Assembly (NCBI GenBank): GCA_035536995.1
Contig: DATLNB010000030.1
Span: 1 to 64,000, forward strand
Reading direction: 5' to 3'
Origin: AV80 sp035536995
Lineage (GTDB): Bacteria > Verrucomicrobiota > Verrucomicrobiia > Chthoniobacterales > UBA10450
DNA: 64,000 nucleotides
The position numbers and the translations under genes are program-made. Every line of letters starts with the position of its first letter. Positions within the stretch are counted from its first letter, which is position 1. This document shows, one piece after another, positions 62,271-64,000 of this stretch. The notes under the pieces are model-generated. The model did not search any database and was not told the DNA's origin. It saw only the letters and a program-made list of their open reading frames with translations.

Positions 62271-63071
62271 ATGATACCATTCGCTAAAACTTTCCAGATC
62301 ACTGCTGTCCTTGCGGCCCTCTCGCTTTCCGCGGGGGCCGTGGAAGCGCCGAAGCAGGTGGACGTAAAGAACCTCTCCAAGAAAGTGGAGGACGTGGTCG
62401 TTCCATTGCCCAACGAGGTCTTTGGCGCCCTAAACAAATTGGGGGGCGTCAACTGGCGCGAATACGTTCGGAACGATAAGGGCGCGAACTTCACGGAGCG
62501 TCCCCGGATCGCGCTCCTCCTCGGCGCGGTCATTGCCGACGGGTTCATCGCTGTCCAGGCCGAGGATGCCTCGGCAGTAAAGGATATCGGGCAGCGCGTC
62601 CTGACCTTGTCGAAGGCCATCGGCGTCAGCAGCTCGATCACCGCTCACGCGAAAGCGATCACGGATGCGGCGGATAAACGGAACTGGGTGGGCGTTCGCC
62701 GCGAGCTGGACAAAACGCAGAGCAGCGTCCAACAGGCGATGAACGAGGTGCACGACGAGAAGCTGTCCCAGCTGGTCAGCCTTGGCGGCTGGCTCCGCGG
62801 CACCGAAGTGCTGACGGCCGTGGTCACGAAACGGTATTCCCCGGAGGGTTCCGAGCTTCTGCATCAGCCGGACCTGCTGAATTATTTTGAGTCACGGTTG
62901 CAGGCGATGCCCGAGTTTAATCTCAAGTTGCTCCAGGATATCCACTCCGCCCTGATTGAGGTCCGTCCGCTGATTGACGTCGGGGAAGCTCACATCCCGC
63001 CGGCTTCAGTAAAAAAGATCAACGACATCACCACGCGGCTGGGCGATGCGATTACGAAAAAAACGCCCTGA
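62271..63071 (+). CDS. exported hypothetical protein
   Basis: A 266-residue protein with a signal peptide (AKTFQITAVLAALSLSAGA) and a helical mature part (VVVPLPNEVFGALNKLGG, RNWVGVRRELDKTQSSVQQA). No family or catalytic motif is recognised. It probably forms an operon with the next exported gene, eight bases on. Confidence 0.65.
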   Translation: MIPFAKTFQITAVLAALSLSAGAVEAPKQVDVKNLSKKVEDVVVPLPNEVFGALNKLGGVNWREYVRNDKGANFTERPRIALLLGAVIADGFIAVQAEDASAVKDIGQRVLTLSKAIGVSSSITAHAKAITDAADKRNWVGVRRELDKTQSSVQQAMNEVHDEKLSQLVSLGGWLRGTEVLTAVVTKRYSPEGSELLHQPDLLNYFESRLQAMPEFNLKLLQDIHSALIEVRPLIDVGEAHIPPASVKKINDITTRLGDAITKKTP

Positions 63072-63078
63072 TCCTTTC

Positions 63079-63528
63079 ATGACTGCCTTCCTCAAAACTG
63101 CGTGCCGGACGAGCTTGATGCTCGCCCTTGCGTTTGTGGCTGTGCCTGCGGGCCGCGCCTCGGTCGACGATGCCCAATCGTTCGCTCTTCAAGCGGCTGA
63201 GCCGTACGTGAAGGAAGGGTTCCAGGTGCGCGAAGATTATTGGGGTGGGGACCTCGGCGCCGGCGAGAAAAAGGCCGTCCGCCAGCAGTTGTTCAAGGGA
63301 AACGAATACTGGTTCTGGCTCGGCACGGAAGTGGAGGCGGCAAAAGTCTCCGTCCACATTTACGATTCGGAAGGCAAGCTGGCCGAGACGGCGGATAGCT
63401 GGCAGAAAGGTCACTTCGCGGCGGCCCACATCACGCCAAAGAATACGGGCAGCTATTTCATTATCGTCGAGATCGAGCAGTCCCCGGAAGAACGGACCCA
63501 CTGGGCGCTTGTTTACGGATTCCGCTAG
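63079..63528 (+). CDS. exported hypothetical protein
   Basis: A 149-residue protein with signal peptide (ATG 63079; CRTSLMLALAFVAVPAGRA) and a beta-rich mature domain (YWFWLGTEVEAAKVSVHIYD, GSYFIIVEIEQSPEERTHWA), like small C2/PPC-type secreted domains. The track-longest start at 63046 lies in the previous gene. Function unknown. Confidence 0.6.
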   Translation: MTAFLKTACRTSLMLALAFVAVPAGRASVDDAQSFALQAAEPYVKEGFQVREDYWGGDLGAGEKKAVRQQLFKGNEYWFWLGTEVEAAKVSVHIYDSEGKLAETADSWQKGHFAAAHITPKNTGSYFIIVEIEQSPEERTHWALVYGFR

Positions 63529-63618
63529 TCGAACCGCAGCTCATAAACGAAGACGGAGGGCCGGATTGACTCTTCCGGCGAGGGCGCTATCATCCCGGCC
63601 CCTTGGCTAGGCCCTGCA

Positions 63619-64000
63619 ATGACAGAAACGCGCACGCTGCAGTTCGATAGCGCCCGATCGGTCCAGTCGCTCTACGCGAATGACCTGAAGCTTTTGAAAA
63701 CGCTCGAGGATTCTCTCGGGGTGAAAGTCACGACCAGGGAAGGCTGGGTGAAACTGGAGGGCGAGACCGGCCAGGTAGATCGAGCCCAGCGCGTTTTCGA
63801 GCAACTCGAGCAGGCCCGGCAAAAGGGCGTGGACATTCATAAACATGAATTCAGCTACGCTCTGAACTCGGTGACCGAGTCACGGCCGGACAATTTAAAC
63901 GACGTAGTGGATGTGAGGATCACGACCTCGGCGCGTAAGGCGCCGATTGTGGCCCGCACCCTCGGCCAGCGTAATTACGTCGAGGCCATCCAGAAAAACG
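63619..64000 (+). CDS. PhoH-family protein, N-terminal part (cut by window end)
   Basis: An open frame of 127 codons running off the window. TETRTLQFDSARSVQSLYAND, then LEDSLGVKVTTREGWVKLEG and a later YALN segment match the N-terminal KH-like region of PhoH ATPases; the P-loop would follow beyond the end. PhoH proteins are RNA-linked ATPases in phosphate-stress and ribosome-associated contexts. Confidence 0.75.
   Translation, partial: MTETRTLQFDSARSVQSLYANDLKLLKTLEDSLGVKVTTREGWVKLEGETGQVDRAQRVFEQLEQARQKGVDIHKHEFSYALNSVTESRPDNLNDVVDVRITTSARKAPIVARTLGQRNYVEAIQKN

Overview
The window reads as one end of a defence-rich integrated element joined, at a tRNA-Arg gene, to ordinary chromosome of a Gram-negative soil bacterium. 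GC is high, LPS-core/KDO genes are present (hldE-type kinase, gmhB, kdsB), and there is a PafA/Dop-family Pup-ligase-like enzyme, a DUF5069 protein and a REC-DUF4388-REC protein. That mix fits Verrucomicrobiota, probably a Chthoniobacter/Udaeobacter-like lineage. This is inference from gene content; no rRNA is present.

Accessory side (1-32802). From the left: an Lhr-like helicase, a frameshifted voltage-gated ion channel, an XRE repressor/ImmA-IrrE protease pair, and a divergent complete ubiquitin-like conjugation operon (Ubl ending in Gly-Gly, E2-like protein, JAMM isopeptidase, E1, and a nuclease-fold-like partner). Then come a ricin-type lectin gene flanked by two copies of the 5' end of an Avs-like gene, the full Mrr-like nuclease/NACHT gene, and a small membrane-protein cluster (superinfection-immunity family). 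Next is an unrecognised six-gene operon with a ClpX-like AAA+ ATPase and a stand-alone CHC2 primase zinc finger, then a complete qatABCD anti-phage operon. Mobility functions follow: relaxase-like and small accessory genes, an iteron-like repeat array, an HTH protein and a tyrosine recombinase whose reading frame runs into the 3' end of tRNA-Arg(ACG).

Core side (32803-64000). It holds two distantly paralogous glycosyltransferase-like genes, phhB, DUF5069, a PafA/Dop-like ligase, a four-helix-bundle protein, and an HtrA/Deg protease with a catalytically dead partner. An operon of ABC exporter, acyltransferase, AlkD and glycosyltransferase follows, then DedA, a small ORF with a terminator, purB, a tandem-REC regulator, and a MacA-MacB-type export operon. 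The right end carries queG-aroK, purE-purK-sua5, the hldE-gmhB-kdsB-pyrG LPS/CTP operon, two exported proteins and the start of a PhoH-family gene.

The most notable points are the Ubl operon with its adjacent CapH/CapP-like control pair, the unknown AAA+/CHC2 operon, the duplicated NACHT gene start around the lectin gene, and the repeat array beside the mobilisation genes.
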